64,000 nucleotides of DNA, taken from the NCBI GenBank assembly GCA_030280995.1, contig JASXTE010000016.1, positions 14,461,001-14,525,000 of the forward strand. The letters run 5' to 3'. Each line of letters begins with the position of its first letter. Position 1 is the stretch's first letter. The DNA comes from Hemileia vastatrix (Eukaryota; Basidiomycota; Pucciniomycetes; Pucciniales; Zaghouaniaceae). The notes below the pieces were generated by a model. The model had not been told where the DNA came from and did not search any database. It saw nothing but the letters and a program-made list of their open reading frames with translations. This document shows, piece by piece, positions 34,162 through 45,882 of the stretch. The position numbers were made by a program, and so were the translations under genes.

Positions 34162-35574
34162 GTTTTAGATTATTTTGTTCTCTTTTTTTCTTTCAATTTT
34201 TTATGGGGGTTATAAAAATAAAAATAAAAATAAAAATGAAAATAAAAATAAAAATAAAAATAAAAATAAAAATAAAAATAAAAATAAAAATAAAAATAAA
34301 AATAAAAATAAAAATAAAAATAAAAATAAAAATAAAAATAAAAATAAAAATAAAAATAAAAATAAAAATAAAAATAAAAATAAAAATAAAAATAAAAATA
34401 AAAATAAAAATAAAAATAGAAATAAAAATAAAAATAAAAATAAAAATAAAAATAAAAATAAAAATAAAAATAAAAATAAAAATAAAAATAAAAATAAAAA
34501 TAAAAATAAAAATAAAAATAAAAATAAAAATAAAAATAAAAATAAAAATAAAAATAAAAATAAAAATAAAAATAAAAATAAAAATAAAAATAAAAATAAA
34601 AATAAAAATAAAAATAAAAATAAAAATAAAAATAAAAATAAAAATAAAAATAAAAATAAAAATAAAAATAAAAATAAAAATAAAAATAAAAATAAAAATA
34701 AAAATAAAAATAAAAATAAAAATAAAAATAAAAATAAAAATAAAAATAAAAATAAAAATAAAAATAAAAATAAAAATAAAAATAAAAATAAAAATAAAAA
34801 TAAAAATAAAAATAAAAATAAAAATAAAAATAAAAATAAAAATAAAAATAAAAATAAAAATAAAAATAAAAATAAAAATAAAAATAAAAATAAAAATAAA
34901 AATAAAAATAAAAATAAAAATAAAAATAAAAATAAAAATAAAAATAAAAATAAAAATAAAAATAAAAATAAAAATAAAAATAAAAATAAAAATAAAAATA
35001 AAAATAAAAATAAAAATAAAAATAAAAATAAAAATAAAAATAAAAATAAAAATAAAAATAAAAATAAAAATAAAAATAAAAATAAAAATAAAAATAAAAA
35101 TAAAAATAAAAATAAAAATAAAAATAAAAATAAAAATAAAAATAAAAATAAAAATAAAAATAAAAATAAAAATAAAAATAAAAATAAAAATAAAAATAAA
35201 AATAAAAATAAAAATAAAAATAAAAATAAAAATAAAAATAAAAATAAAAATAAAAATAAAAATAAAAATAAAAATAAAAATAAATAAAATAAAATAAAAT
35301 AAAAAGAAACAAATTTTTTTATATGTCTGTTAATTGTTATTTTTCTTTCTGGTTAGTGAATTATTAATTTCTTTTTTACTATTATTTTAATGTGTAGAAT
35401 AAGAAGCCTCCAGCGGTTGGTCTGGATTATGGTGGTGTTTTTCCTTTTTGTTAGGATTGGTGGAAGAACTGTGTTCTTTGTGATGTAGGCTGCTGGAAAG
35501 TGTATCTGGGTAGTAATGGTGAGGGACTGGAGTAGAAGGTAAATTTTGTTAAGAAGTGGAAGAAGCAGGGATAG
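34162..35574 (+). repeat. Element A (family II) piece with expanded microsatellite and end of the antisense gene
   Basis: The left part (34167-34212) matches the reverse complement of D near 48465-48515. From about 35400 to 35574 it matches the end of the large antisense gene of D (reverse complement of about 47860-47970), broken by stops. Between them the hairpin region seen at 48165-48435 of D is absent and replaced by the hexanucleotide array. Confidence 0.75.
34213..35300 (+). repeat. AAAAAT hexanucleotide microsatellite, about 178 units
   Basis: An almost pure array from 34213 to about 35281, with only two substitutions seen (G at 34238 and G at 34419). It ends in a few AAAAT pentamers. 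It creates long artificial open frames on both strands. Confidence 0.97.
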
Positions 35575-36828
35575 TGTCGGTCAGTTGTCTAGAAGATATA
35601 AGAGAAGAGGGAAGAAAAGAGAGGAGGACAAGAAGGAGATAGTAGTTTAGAAATAAAAGAAATAAAAACAATTGAAATTATTTAATTTATTTGAGAGAAA
35701 GCAACGACGAGTGATTTGAGAGGTGACAACAAATTGGTTTTATTAATATTTAATATTATTTAAGTAAGAGTTCTGCGTGGCAAACACTATAATTACTATC
35801 AGACTTAAGGCAACCTTTAAATTGTTATTTAGAATTTTTAATTAGAATTTAATACTAATAAAAATAATAATAAGCGTAATAATTTTATTTTTAAATTGTT
35901 GAGTGTGTAATAAGTGATACTTCTACAGGGGATTATCCAAGGCCCTTTTATAGGCAATGGGTCCTCTGAAGCGCTACAAGTGACTATATACAAAATAGTA
36001 ATGAAGTAAAACAAGAAGATAAAAGAAGACATTTGTAACATAGTAATTAAGAGAAAATTATACGAAAAATAATAAGAATCCCAATTAAGAATATAAAATT
36101 CCCATCCCAAATTTCCCAAATCAGTTAATACAAAATAATGAGTAACTAAACAACCCTGTGATCTAAGAACTATGGGAAAAACAAATCAAAACAAGTATTA
36201 CAATCTGTTTTCAGCATTTCTAAGTGAAACAAATAACATGTTTTGACGTAACAAGGCATGCAATCATTTTAATTCAGTGTAAATTAATATTTATTAATTG
36301 TTTTCACTATGTAATTTAATAACTAGTTTAACTGAAACAATTAATTAATTTAATTTGAGAATTTATAATACTATTTTATAAAATAAGTATTATAATTTAT
36401 TTGATTTTCTTCCTGACACAATTTAAGGGTCAAAAGAAGTGCCATTAATTATTGTTTAATACTATATGAAAGATGTTATTTATTATATAAATTTAAATAA
36501 TTAATTTAATTATATTATAAGTCAATTTTACACTTATAATTATCATATATGTTTTTTAATTAATTAAATATAAATTTATAATTATTAAATACATAAAAAT
36601 GCGCCATTATTTGTAGAATATATTATATTATGCTTAATTTAATTGTATATATAAAAATATATATAACCCATAAATTTAATGTAACACTTGTATATAATAA
36701 AACTCTTATATAATTTCACTATGCAATAAAATATTGAGTTATATTCATTAAATACAAGTCTTACCCACTCTTTAAGGTTTTATAATTTATATATCACTTA
36801 CTGGACTCCTGGAATAGCCTGGCTGACA
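35575..36828 (-). mobile_element. Solo LTR K (family I, C-like)
   Basis: 1254 bp from TGTCGGTCAGTTGTC to GCCTGGCTGACA, flanked by perfect GATAG copies (35570-35574 and 36829-36833). No internal region. It closely resembles the C LTR over its element-5' half (right side here), for example near 36480-36820. It interrupts the antisense gene remnant of element A. Confidence 0.92.
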
Positions 36829-36941
36829 GATAGAGTGTTTGAAGGTGTGCTTGATTATTCTAGACTTCTTCCAGTGGCCATCAAGGAGCTGTTTTCTCAG
36901 CTTCTTTTCAAACTCATTCAATGGACCGTGGAGAGCAAAGG
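36829..36941 (-). pseudogene. Element A antisense gene 2, exon 2 fragment
   Basis: It matches the reverse complement of 47712-47834 of D (FEKxLRKQLLDxHWKxSRIIKHTF). It is bounded by solo LTR K on one side and element E on the other (target copy AAAGG 36937-36941). The gene continues at 59021. Confidence 0.8.
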
Positions 36942-38151
36942 TATTGGCGGGTTATCTAGAAGGAGTAGGAAAAGGAAGATAAAAGAAGATATAGAATAGG
37001 AAGATTAATTTGTAGGTAGTAATTGAAGAGTAGGTGTCAATTTTATTTATAGAGAGTAATACAACAATATCTTATGAGTAATGACGCTGTAGTGGATTTA
37101 ATTTTTATTTAATAATTTTGTAAGTTAGTTCTCAATGCGGGGCAATCAATTATTATTATTAATAAACTTATAGAAATGTTGAAATTTATTAAGATTTATA
37201 TTAGAATTGTAAGACTAATAATAATAGTAATAATTTGTGTGATATTTAAAAATATAATAAAGTATGAGTATAATAAATGATCATTAAAAAAGAGGAATTA
37301 AAAGACCTTTTATAGGCAATAATACATTCTTAGGCGCTTCAAATGTAGATACAAAAATGATAGTATGTGAAACCAAAGACCAAAAGAACTAAATTAAAAA
37401 ATACTTGTTGAGGGAAAAAAATGAAACAAATTAAACCTGTGAATGTATTAATAATTCTTCCGTATTAAAAACTCCAAACAAGTAATGAATAACTAAGTAA
37501 GGATGAGCCCATGAGAATTGTGAGAAAAAATATTCTAAACAAGTATTATACTAAGATGTAAAGGTTTTAATTTTAAACAACTAGAATTATTTTCACAAAC
37601 AATTTTATATAATTAATTTAGTTCAATTATAAAGAGAAATTAATTAACTTTTTAACAACTTTCAGTAATTAATTTAATTTAAACAAATAATTAATTTGAT
37701 TGTAAATTATTTAAAGTGAGAATTTAATGTTAATATATTAAATATGTATTTTAAATTATTTACTTAATCTATTGACACAATTAAGGGTCAAAAAAGCGCC
37801 CAATATTTATGGATAAAATTATCTGATGAGTTGAACTTAATGTCTAAGTTATATAAAATAAATTGTAATTCCATTATAAGTTAAATATAATTAAGCTTAT
37901 AATATTATAACTAAATTATTTTTTAGAAATATTAAATGCATAGAAGTGTGCCATGTTTTTATAGAATATAATATTAATCTATGTAATAAAACTCATTTAA
38001 TAATAAAATTAAATATAGTAATTATTTATTCATAAAATATTTATAATTTTATTATAAAATAATTTATTGTAACTACATAGTGTTTTTCCCTTACATGATT
38101 TCAGTAATTTATTATATGAATTACTGTGCTCCTGAGATAGCCTGGCTGACA
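36942..38151 (-). mobile_element. Element E 3' LTR
   Basis: 1210 bp; partner 57805-59015. It runs from TATTGGCGGG to CCTGGCTGACA, so in the element's direction it starts TGTCAG and ends CCAATA rather than CA. Left target copy AAAGG. A polypurine tract (GAGTGAGGGAG, minus) directly follows at 38152-38162. Confidence 0.93.
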
Positions 38152-38237
38152 CTCCCTCACTCTAAAAAAACAATAAAAAAGAATTTCTAAGATTTTTTCC
38201 TGCTATAATTTTTTAACAGAGTAGGAAGATATGAAGT

Positions 38238-39275
38238 TTATTTTCCAGGTAAACATGTATCATGTTCAGATGACTTGTTTTTATATCTCAATAAATATTC
38301 AATACCTCTTTCAGAAGTGATAATTCTATCATTAAGAATTTTATCAATTTCTGCAGTTTCTGTGACTTCCTGAGGGTTTTTCTTAGGTCTTCCCCTTCTT
38401 TTGGGAAATAAGTCACTGTTGGAAGTATAAGTTTTAAGCAAGGAAATGGGGAAAACAGGATGTTTCTTATCATAAGGAGAATACAATACAACTTCTACTG
38501 CATTATCTCCAACCATTCTTTTAACAACAAATGGTCCTACAAAAGGATCTTTTAATTTGTTATTGCCTTGTAAATTGAAATTTACAGTAGATATTAACAC
38601 TTCATCCCCCTTTTTAAATGTGCATTCATTATGGGATTTATCCCATCTTTTCTTTTCATATTCAAATGCTTTATCAATACAGCTTTGAGCATGCTTTCTG
38701 CATAACTGTTGCATTTGCATAAAAGATTTCACACCAGGGTGTAGTTCCAACTTAGTTAATTTATTATTGAGAATTTGAGTAGGAGTATTTGGGACATAAG
38801 CTAACCAAAGCTCAAAAGGCTTTTTCTCAGTGACAGAATGAACAGTGCTATTATATGCAAATTCAAGACCAGGTAATAGAGTGACCCAGTCATTAGTAAA
38901 TCTGTCATTGTCTTTATATTCTAATCCAAAGGCACAATACCTTTTTATCATATCTTCCAGAGTTTGAATCATTCTGTCAGCTAGACCATCAGTCTGAGGA
39001 TGGTGAGCTGTAGACAATTTTAACTCACAGTCACAAATATTCATCAAAGAGGTCCAAAACTCAGATGTAAATTTTGGATCTCTATCAGAGATAATAGCTA
39101 TTGGAAATCCAACAATATTAAACATGTTAGTCCACCAAAAGAAACCTAATTCCTTTGTGGATACATCTTTGTGGGAGGGAATAAATTTGCACATTTTTGT
39201 GAATCTATCCACTATTACCCAACAAGAGTTATAACTGTCTTTACCTGCTACAGGAAGACCAGTGACAAAATCCAT
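38238..39275 (-). pseudogene. Element E integrase core, basic linker and chromodomain
   Basis: 345 codons. The core has MDFVTGLPVAGKDSY, IISDRDPKFTSEFW and HPQTDGLADRMIQ. Then come GPFVVKRMVGDNAVEV, RRGRPKKNPQE and a chromodomain-like end (IEYLLRYKNKSSEHDTCLPGK-stop), where C has AWIPGKE and continues for about 18 residues. So the chromodomain is truncated and its Trp is lost. Confidence 0.85.
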
Positions 39276-41000
39276 GTTAATTATTTGCCAAGGAGCATCA
39301 GGTGCTTCAATATGTTGTAATTACGCTGCTCTTTTACCTGTCAATTTTTTAGATTTCTGGCAGGAATCACAAGATTCAACATATAATTTTGTATCTTTAG
39401 ACATACTAGCCCACAAAGCAGTGTTTTTGATTCTAATCAATGTTTTTTCAAGATCAAAATGACCAGCTAAGATGTCATCATAACAAAGTTTGAGGATAGT
39501 TTCTTTCATAGAAGGAGGGATTACAATTACATTAGTAAGCTTTCTTCTATAATAAATATAACCATCTTCAATAGAAAACTTTCCTTTAATCAAAGCATTT
39601 TGATACTTTGCAGGAAGAGTTTTAATTAATGCTTGAATTGAAGAATTCTTAGGATCATTTAAGATAGTAACTAATTTATTCCAATCAGCATCTTTATCAT
39701 ATGAATCCAGAATAAATTGTAATAACTCTTCTTCCATATCAACTATAGATATACCATGGGTATGAACAGTATCATCTTCAGGCACATAGGCAGGATTGGA
39801 GTCATTATTTTTCAGAGGCAATCTGGACAGCATATCAACATTGGAGTGAACATCTCCAGCCCTATGGATAATTGTCATTCTACCTCTGTACTCTTGAACA
39901 GCAAGTTGCCACCTAAACATATGTCTATTAGGTGTTTTAAGGTTTAAAAGGGACTTAACAGCACTACAGTCAGTTACCAATTCAAACTTTTGGTCATCTA
40001 AGTAGTAATGAAGCTTCTCAAGAGCCCAAACAGCTGTTAAGCACTCTAATTGAGTGGCACCATATTTTAATTCACTATTTCTCAAGGTTCTTGAAATATA
40101 ACAAATTACAACCTCTGAGGATTTATCATTAATAATTTGTTTTTGGTGAAGGGCAGCATTCAGACCAAAAAAGCTAGCATCTGTATACAGGACAAAAGGT
40201 TTGTTGAAATCTGGAAGAGCTAAGATAGGGGCTGTCATTAAACAACATTTTAATGCATTAAAAGCCTTTTGAAAGTCATTATTCCAGATGAATAAAACAT
40301 ATTTCCTAGTTAATTTGGTAAGAGGCAAGGCTATGACCTGATCATTTTTAATATATTGTCTATGATAGCCACACATACCCAAAACACTTTGGATTTCTCT
40401 TACAGAAGTTGGTGCCTTCACATTTTGAATGGCAGAAACTTTGTTGTGTTCTACACAAATTTGTAGGCCTGACACAACATGGCCAAGGACTTTCAAAGAT
40501 TGAAAGCCAAATTTACATTTTTTCAATGACAAGGTCATATTGATTTCATCCATTTTTTGAAAAACTCTATTTAAGTGAATAATATGCTCATCAAAAGTTT
40601 TAGAAAAAACCATAATATCATCAATATACACCATGAGCCATCCCTCAATTATTTCCTGATGGAAAGTGTTATCAATGACTTTTTGAAAAACTGAAGGGGC
40701 ATTTTTAGGGCCAAATGGAATTCTAACATACTTATATATTCCCATATGAGTAGCAATAAGTAAAAAATTCTGAGAATCATTCTCAACTGGAACTTGATGA
40801 TACCCTTTATTACCATCCAGACAAGTAATAAATTTTGCACCTTGCAAAGTAGCATGTATTGAGTTAATTCTGGGTAAAGGATAAATATAATCAACAGTAT
40901 AAGTGTTTAATGCCCTGTAATCACCACATAATCTAGCCTTATCCTTCTCATAAGAAATAAGGACTGGGGAGATGACAAAATATTTGGGGGTGACATCCAC
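39276..41000 (-). pseudogene. Element E RT, RNase H and integrase zinc region
   Basis: 559 open codons (41000-39321) with CGDYRALNTYTVDYIYPLP, IPFGPKNAPS, YIDD (near 40635-40620), YTDASFFGLNAALHQK and the zinc region (ESCDSCQKSKKL). A stop in GKRAA separates it from the core. The fold looks largely complete, but GLGAALHQK is changed to GLNAALHQK and the reading is cut at both ends. Confidence 0.85.
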
Positions 41001-41648
41001 TTTCTAAATGATATTCATTTTTAATAATTTGGCAATATTATCTTCAATATCCTTTCTTTTTGTTGGAGAAGCAGGATATGGTTTTTTCTTAAGACTAGGA
41101 GGATTATCACTCAAGTTAAAGGATAAAGTAATTTTCATTTCTTCCTTAAAACTTCCCAAGAGATGAGAACCATTAGCAAAAGCCATTGGGAAAGAGGTAA
41201 TTGAGGCAATTATAGAATCCTTTTGTTAATTAGTTAACTGATCACCAAAAGAAGCAGTATTTACTTCATTCAATAAATTATCCATTTCCATTGTTGGTCT
41301 GCCTTTACACTGAACCAGTCAGTTACAAGACTTTAAAAAATGCGCAGAAGGTTTTCTAAGGGAGGAAATTTCTAATTTTCTTCTTCCATTCAATCCCAAG
41401 GTGAAGAAATTATTAGCTGGGTCCAATTTCACAACAAACATGGTTAAAATATCATTACCCATAATAAACTAATTGCTTAAATTATCATTTTTCATGACAA
41501 CAAATTCAAAAATAGCCCTGACAAAGACAGAATTATATTTGAAGAATACAGAGGTTTTGTATTTGCCAATAGGATGCAAGGTAGAACCACACCCTCTCCA
41601 TTTTTCAGAAGTCATAGGTAATAATTTACTCAAATAATCCTTATCTAC
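41001..41648 (-). pseudogene. Element E protease-to-RT linker, heavily broken
   Basis: Only 41186-41004 is open (MAFANGSHLLGSFKEEMKITL). The rest aligns with C 286-500 but has several stops, including TAA near 41226 and TAG near 41470. Confidence 0.7.
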
Positions 41649-42299
41649 TCAAGCTAGAGCTTTTTCAGACACTGCACTTCCTCCAGCACCAGAGTCAAGA
41701 ACTACCTCAACATTTTTACCATTAATGATAACAGGTGCCTTCAAAGGGGATATGGCTATAGAATTGTTAGTAATATCTTTAATTATTTCAGCATCTTCCA
41801 CTGAAGATAAATCCAATACATATTCTTCAGATATATTATCTAAATAATGGACATCCTGTTCCAACATTAAAACATCTTTAACAGATTCATTGTCATAGGA
41901 GATATTACTTTCACAGTCACTAGAAGAATTATTGATATCAATTTCAGCCTCATCAGTGTCTTCATTTTTTTCAACAAGCTGAATTTTCTTGTCCCAAACA
42001 TGACCCTTTTGCCATGATTTGTTACATTTATAAAAAGTATTTGTTGCATATTTTTTAGGTGCAACTGGGGAAGAGGGTTTACCATTTTTTTCTGGGGCAT
42101 TTGTAAAGGGTTTATTTTGATCATGATAAGATTTTCCAAGGTAATTCTTTGGTTCATATCTCTGGTTGAGCAGTACCTCATTACAGATATTAATGAAAGA
42201 AGAATGTTCACTCACATTCTCAGTTCTAGCTACAATTAAATCTCTAAGAGAATTTGGTAATTTATACAAGATTTTATCTCTCCAAATATCATAATCCAT
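41649..42299 (-). pseudogene. Element E gag end, zinc knuckle and protease start
   Basis: 216 codons starting at MDYDIWRDKILYKLPNSL. The zinc knuckle is degraded: FYKCNKSWQKGHVW has lost the first and last Cys. The protease site reads DSGAGGSAVS near 41675-41700. It ends at a TGA in VSEKALA. Confidence 0.75.
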
Positions 42300-42592
42300 C
42301 TTTGGATCAATTGCTCTCAGGATTTTGTTACTTTCATAAGAAAAACAATGGGTTTTTCAACAGAGGAGGATACATATCTAGTATTCTCATACAGTCTTTG
42401 CTGAGCCAACCTGAATTTTGAACCACCAAACTGATTCTCAATCAAGGATTTCCAATCATTCCATTTATAATGATTGTTATTTAATAGAACAGATTCATAC
42501 CACATCAAGGCTACATTGGAAAATAAAGAAATTAGCTTAGAAACAATTTCCTCATCAGGTAGTTTATAAGATCTCTTTAAATTATCAATTCT
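42300..42592 (-). pseudogene. Element E gag core with the shared one-base deletion
   Basis: The open piece 42508-42317 reads MMWYESVLLNNNHYKWNDWK and ends MKVTKS-stop. The deletion (ACAAAATCC instead of ACTAAAATCC) is identical to that in B at about 18075-18081. The part between 42509 and 42592 reads RIDNLKRSYKLPDEE, upstream of which is TAA (42593-42595) in DWQHFI-stop. Confidence 0.8.
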
Positions 42593-43684
42593 TTAGATAA
42601 AGTGTTGCCAATCAGAAGAAGAATAACCATTAAAGGTAGGATATTGGTCCAATTTAGGCCAATTTTTCTGACTACTGGGGTGGTCTATCCTTTGGTTTGA
42701 ATTATTTATCATTAATAATTCCTTAAGTTTAGCCAGTTGTTCAGAAAGTTCATTATTTACAGAACCAGCTGGTAGATGATCATCACAAGATTTTTTTCTA
42801 GTAGCAAAAGATTTTAAAGACTCATTGTCAGTTCGTTTAATGGCAGAAATATGGGGAAGAAAAGAACTGCTTTGTTCTGGCCCTTTTCCTTTATTCTCAT
42901 GCACTTTATTGGCAGCACATTAATGTACACCATAATGATTGGCAGTTAAAGCTGAAAATTTTTCCTGTAGGTCAGACACAGAATTTCTTATCCTTGGAAA
43001 TTCAGACATCTGGTCATTTATTTTTGCAAGGGATAAAACATTTCTGTCCTCAAAAACTGTGTGTTTGGTATTCAGTGCTTGGAAATCATTTTTCAGCTTT
43101 CTCAACTCATTGTGTAGAGACTTAATTTCACTTTTCAATGAATAATTCTCTTCAATAAGGGGTTTTAACTCACTCAAAGTTTTATGTAGATGAATATTTT
43201 TATCTGAGATAGCTCTATGATCACTTCTTATTTTTTTTTGTTGGCTAAGAATAATATTCAATGTTTCTTTGATTTTAAAATAAGCTGTATCTTGCACAGA
43301 AGAGCTCCTTTTACAATGTAAATGCAAATTATTCAATCTATCACTCTCATGTACTAATACATCTCTTATATTTTTGTCTTTTATAACATTAAAATCAAGT
43401 GTATCTTTCAATATATCCTCAGAGGTTTTCTCAAGCAAGGTATAAACTTCAGGTGAAACAGAATCATTCTTAATTGCAAGAGAAGGATTAATTAGAGAAG
43501 TAGAGGTTAAATGTAAAGTTTCATCAAATGATAATTTACTAATTACATCATTAGGGCTACTTATTAAAGGAAGTTGTCTCTTTAAGGTTTTAACTGTTCT
43601 CTCACCATTATCCACAATATTACCTGTGGGAGAAGATTTGTTATTATACATACCAACATGTTTATCAAACAGATTACTTACCAT
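42593..43684 (-). pseudogene. Element E gag, coiled-coil and linker part
   Basis: The pieces 43684-42920 and 42904-42593 are separated by a frameshift. They hold GERTVKTLKRQLPL, the coiled coil (LSELKPLIEENYSLKSEIKSL) and the Ser-rich linker, closely matching B and C. In this segment E resembles B more than H. Confidence 0.8.
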
Positions 43685-44061
43685 GGCAAGAGAAGAAAAT
43701 TCCCCTGTGCCTTCTTTCTTCTGCCTCCCTGATAAGGATAGGACTGAGGAGGTTGATGGTAGGTTTGTGTCCTGGAGGGGCCAGGGTGTTGAACTACTGG
43801 CTGCTGAACATTCTGTTTATAATGGTTTATTAGGTAATCCCATTTCCACTGTTCCACTTGTAGAGTGTTTTGATTTTGAGTGAAAGAGCTGGGTGCCTGA
43901 TGGGACTGAGTCTGAGAGGTTGGGAAAGGAGGAGGTTGAACCTGCTTTTAATTTAAGAGCCCCTGCATCTGTTGCCAGAGTGTGTCTACCCTTGCCTTGT
44001 ACTTCATTCTTTCTGCCTTCAGCTCTTTTATATGGCTGGAAAGATTGTTTATTTGTTGCAT
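43678..44061 (-). pseudogene. Element E gag leader, part downstream of the D insertion (two frames)
   Basis: The main frame is open from the insertion point to 43817 (NKQSFQPYKRAEGRKNEVQ). The overlapping frame reads QQINNLSSHIKELKAERMKYKARVDTL, has one stop after MQGLLN, then EQWKWDYLINHYKQNVQ and ends at TGGTAA (43678-43683). The other half of both frames is at 56879-57141. Confidence 0.65.
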
Positions 44062-45131
44062 TGGAGACAATCCTATAGTACTTGCTATAGGCCTTGACCA
44101 AGGGAGTTGGAGAAAAACCAGAGAGAAAATCCCCTGTCCCTTTAGAAAAATAGAGTGAGATTACTTGCTAAAGTAAGTTGGTTCCTGTTTTTTAAAGCCC
44201 CTTTTTCAACACACTTGACTGCTTGATGAGCCAAGAAAGTAGTCCCCAGACAGACTACCAGACCAATGAACTGAAATGTAGACCAATGTCCACACCAGAG
44301 AAAGAAAAGATACTTGATGTAGGCTGCAAATCTACACCAGAGACAGCAATAATACTTGATATAGCTTGCAAGACTATACCAGAGAACCTGTTGCTAAAGT
44401 TGAGTTAAATGAAGAACTAACCTTGCAAAAAACACAGCCAATTGTGGCCAAAAACAGTGAAAACTGAGTGAGGAACAAGGATATCACCTCCGGATGGTTG
44501 TATGATAATTAAAGTTGCCCCAAACTGTCTTATTCACTATGTACACACAGACCACTATCTAAGAGCCCATGCACACCAACAAATTTGGCGCCTGTACCAG
44601 CCAAATTGAATAAAAACCCTCCAGAAGCGCTCTCCAACCTTCTAAAACAGAGGTGGGTGTGCCGCCTGAAGCATCCCGGCCTTTCTGAAGCCAGAAAACC
44701 AATAAAAACACCTAATCTACTTAGAAAAATTAGCTACAACTACTAAAACCCTTAAAACACAGAATTACACTATAACAACATTGAGACATGAAATTTAAAG
44801 CTAAATTAGCCCTATCCAATGGTACTAAGTGCTTAACCCTAAGACTTAAGGTTAGCCTGTAAAACACAAAAAACAAAATTAAACAGCTGTCTTTTTAACT
44901 GAAGAATGAGGAATTGACCCCTTAAAACTTAGAATATGAAAAATATTATGAAGACATGAAATATATAAAAAATCCAGGGCTATCCAATGATAGTACCCAC
45001 ATACCCGCAGTCCCAATATTCACGGAATAAAACCAGAAAAACACCCAATTCACCAACAGATGCCAATTAAGACATGCACAAACAGCGCTAAACCACACAA
45101 CAAAGGCCCCTGCCAATGTTGGAAGACCACA
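44062..45131 (-). mobile_element. Element D 3' LTR (family II)
   Basis: 1070 bp from TGGAGACAATCC to GGAAGACCACA; the partner 55789-56878 starts TGTAGACAATCC. The left copy lacks about 20 bases present in the partner near 56385-56405. It contains a degenerate tandem repeat of about 45 bp (44288-44395, ACACCAGAGA...CTTGATxTAG.xTGCAA). No gene. Confidence 0.92.
44962..44971 (+). promoter_or_regulatory. Candidate antisense promoter TATA in the D 3' LTR
   Basis: TATATAAAAA on the '+' strand, 209 bp upstream of the ATG of antisense gene 1 (45180). The partner LTR has TATATAGAAA at the same place. Only position and sequence support it. Confidence 0.3.
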
Positions 45132-45146
45132 TCCTCCCTCAAATTC
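45132..45146 (-). promoter_or_regulatory. Element D polypurine tract
   Basis: Read on the minus strand it is GAATTTGAGGGAGGA and abuts TGTGG, the LTR start. The copy in element A (61596-61608) reads TTGGAGAGAGGA. Confidence 0.75.
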
Positions 45147-45179
45147 AGAACGTCCACATTCTTTCTTCATCAAACCACC

Positions 45180-45821
45180 ATGTTCAACCTTCTTCCCAAA
45201 TCTACCTCTGAAATGGGTCCTTGCCAATACTGCATTGACAATAATCTAATCTGCACCATCACACCTCCTGTCCATCCATACAGAACGTCCTGTGATGTCT
45301 GCCAATCCAGAAAGAAGACCTGCTACAGACCTGGTCCATTATCTTCTGCAATAGCTTCACCTCCACCTCAACATGGTCCATCTTCTACCAGCACCAAAAG
45401 ATCTAGGCCATCCATCTTGATTCCCAGATTAATCAAAAAGCTACACCCTTCCTAGAAGAGTGCCAAAACCACTAAAACCACAAGTTCCACCATCCCTGGT
45501 CCATCTGATGGTAAAAACTTCCATTTCTTCTTTCCACTTTATAAAACTGATGACTTCTCAGTTCCTTCATCTTCTGACAGTGATGATAACAATGTAGGAT
45601 CCATTGAACCAACAACACCAAACCACTTGCCCACAATTAAGGCCAAGTTCCAACAACACACATCTCAACAGAAACAACTTCTGCTTCACTACTTCCAATC
45701 CACTCCTGCTAGAGATCCACAGGACATTGAGAACAGAAGACACCTCATTCACCAGTTCAAGGCTAATTCTGAACACTTCATTTCATCTCTTGATTCCCTC
45801 TGTAATTCCACTAGTACTTGA
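45180..45821 (+). pseudogene. Element D antisense gene 1: Zn(II)2Cys6-like protein
   Basis: 213 codons in one frame, starting MFNLLPKSTSEMGPCQYC, on the strand opposite to pol and 48 bp inside the 3' LTR. Residues about 15-49 give C-x2-C-x6-C-x12-C-x2-C-x6-C (CQYCIDNNLIC, then CDVCQSRKKTC), the spacing of fungal binuclear zinc clusters, with basic residues in the second half. A Ser/Pro-rich, basic linker follows, then an acidic SDSDDN stretch and a helical C terminus (QQKQLLLHYFQSTPARDP). The only defect is TAG at 45453-45455; the copy in element A (60957-61560) has Lys there. Likely a DNA-binding protein by motif; function unknown. Confidence 0.7.
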
Positions 45822-45882
45822 GTTTGATTCAGAAAAGAAAAATTGACCACACCCTCTATAGGATGTAACCACAAACAACCCT

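Noticed and set aside
34170..35312. Open frames of 360-380 codons on both strands (KNKNKN, KIKIKI and FYFYFY repeats)
   Set aside because: They are simple translations of the AAAAAT array, not genes.
44223..44408. 61-codon frame in both D LTRs with internal peptide repeats (also 55951-56136)
   Set aside because: It comes from a 45-bp tandem repeat in the LTR; no other support for translation.
45060..45179. Upstream extension of antisense gene 1 into the LTR (MPIKTCTNSAKP...)
   Set aside because: It crosses the LTR boundary and is not conserved in element A, whose matching frame also starts at the ATG just inside the LTR.
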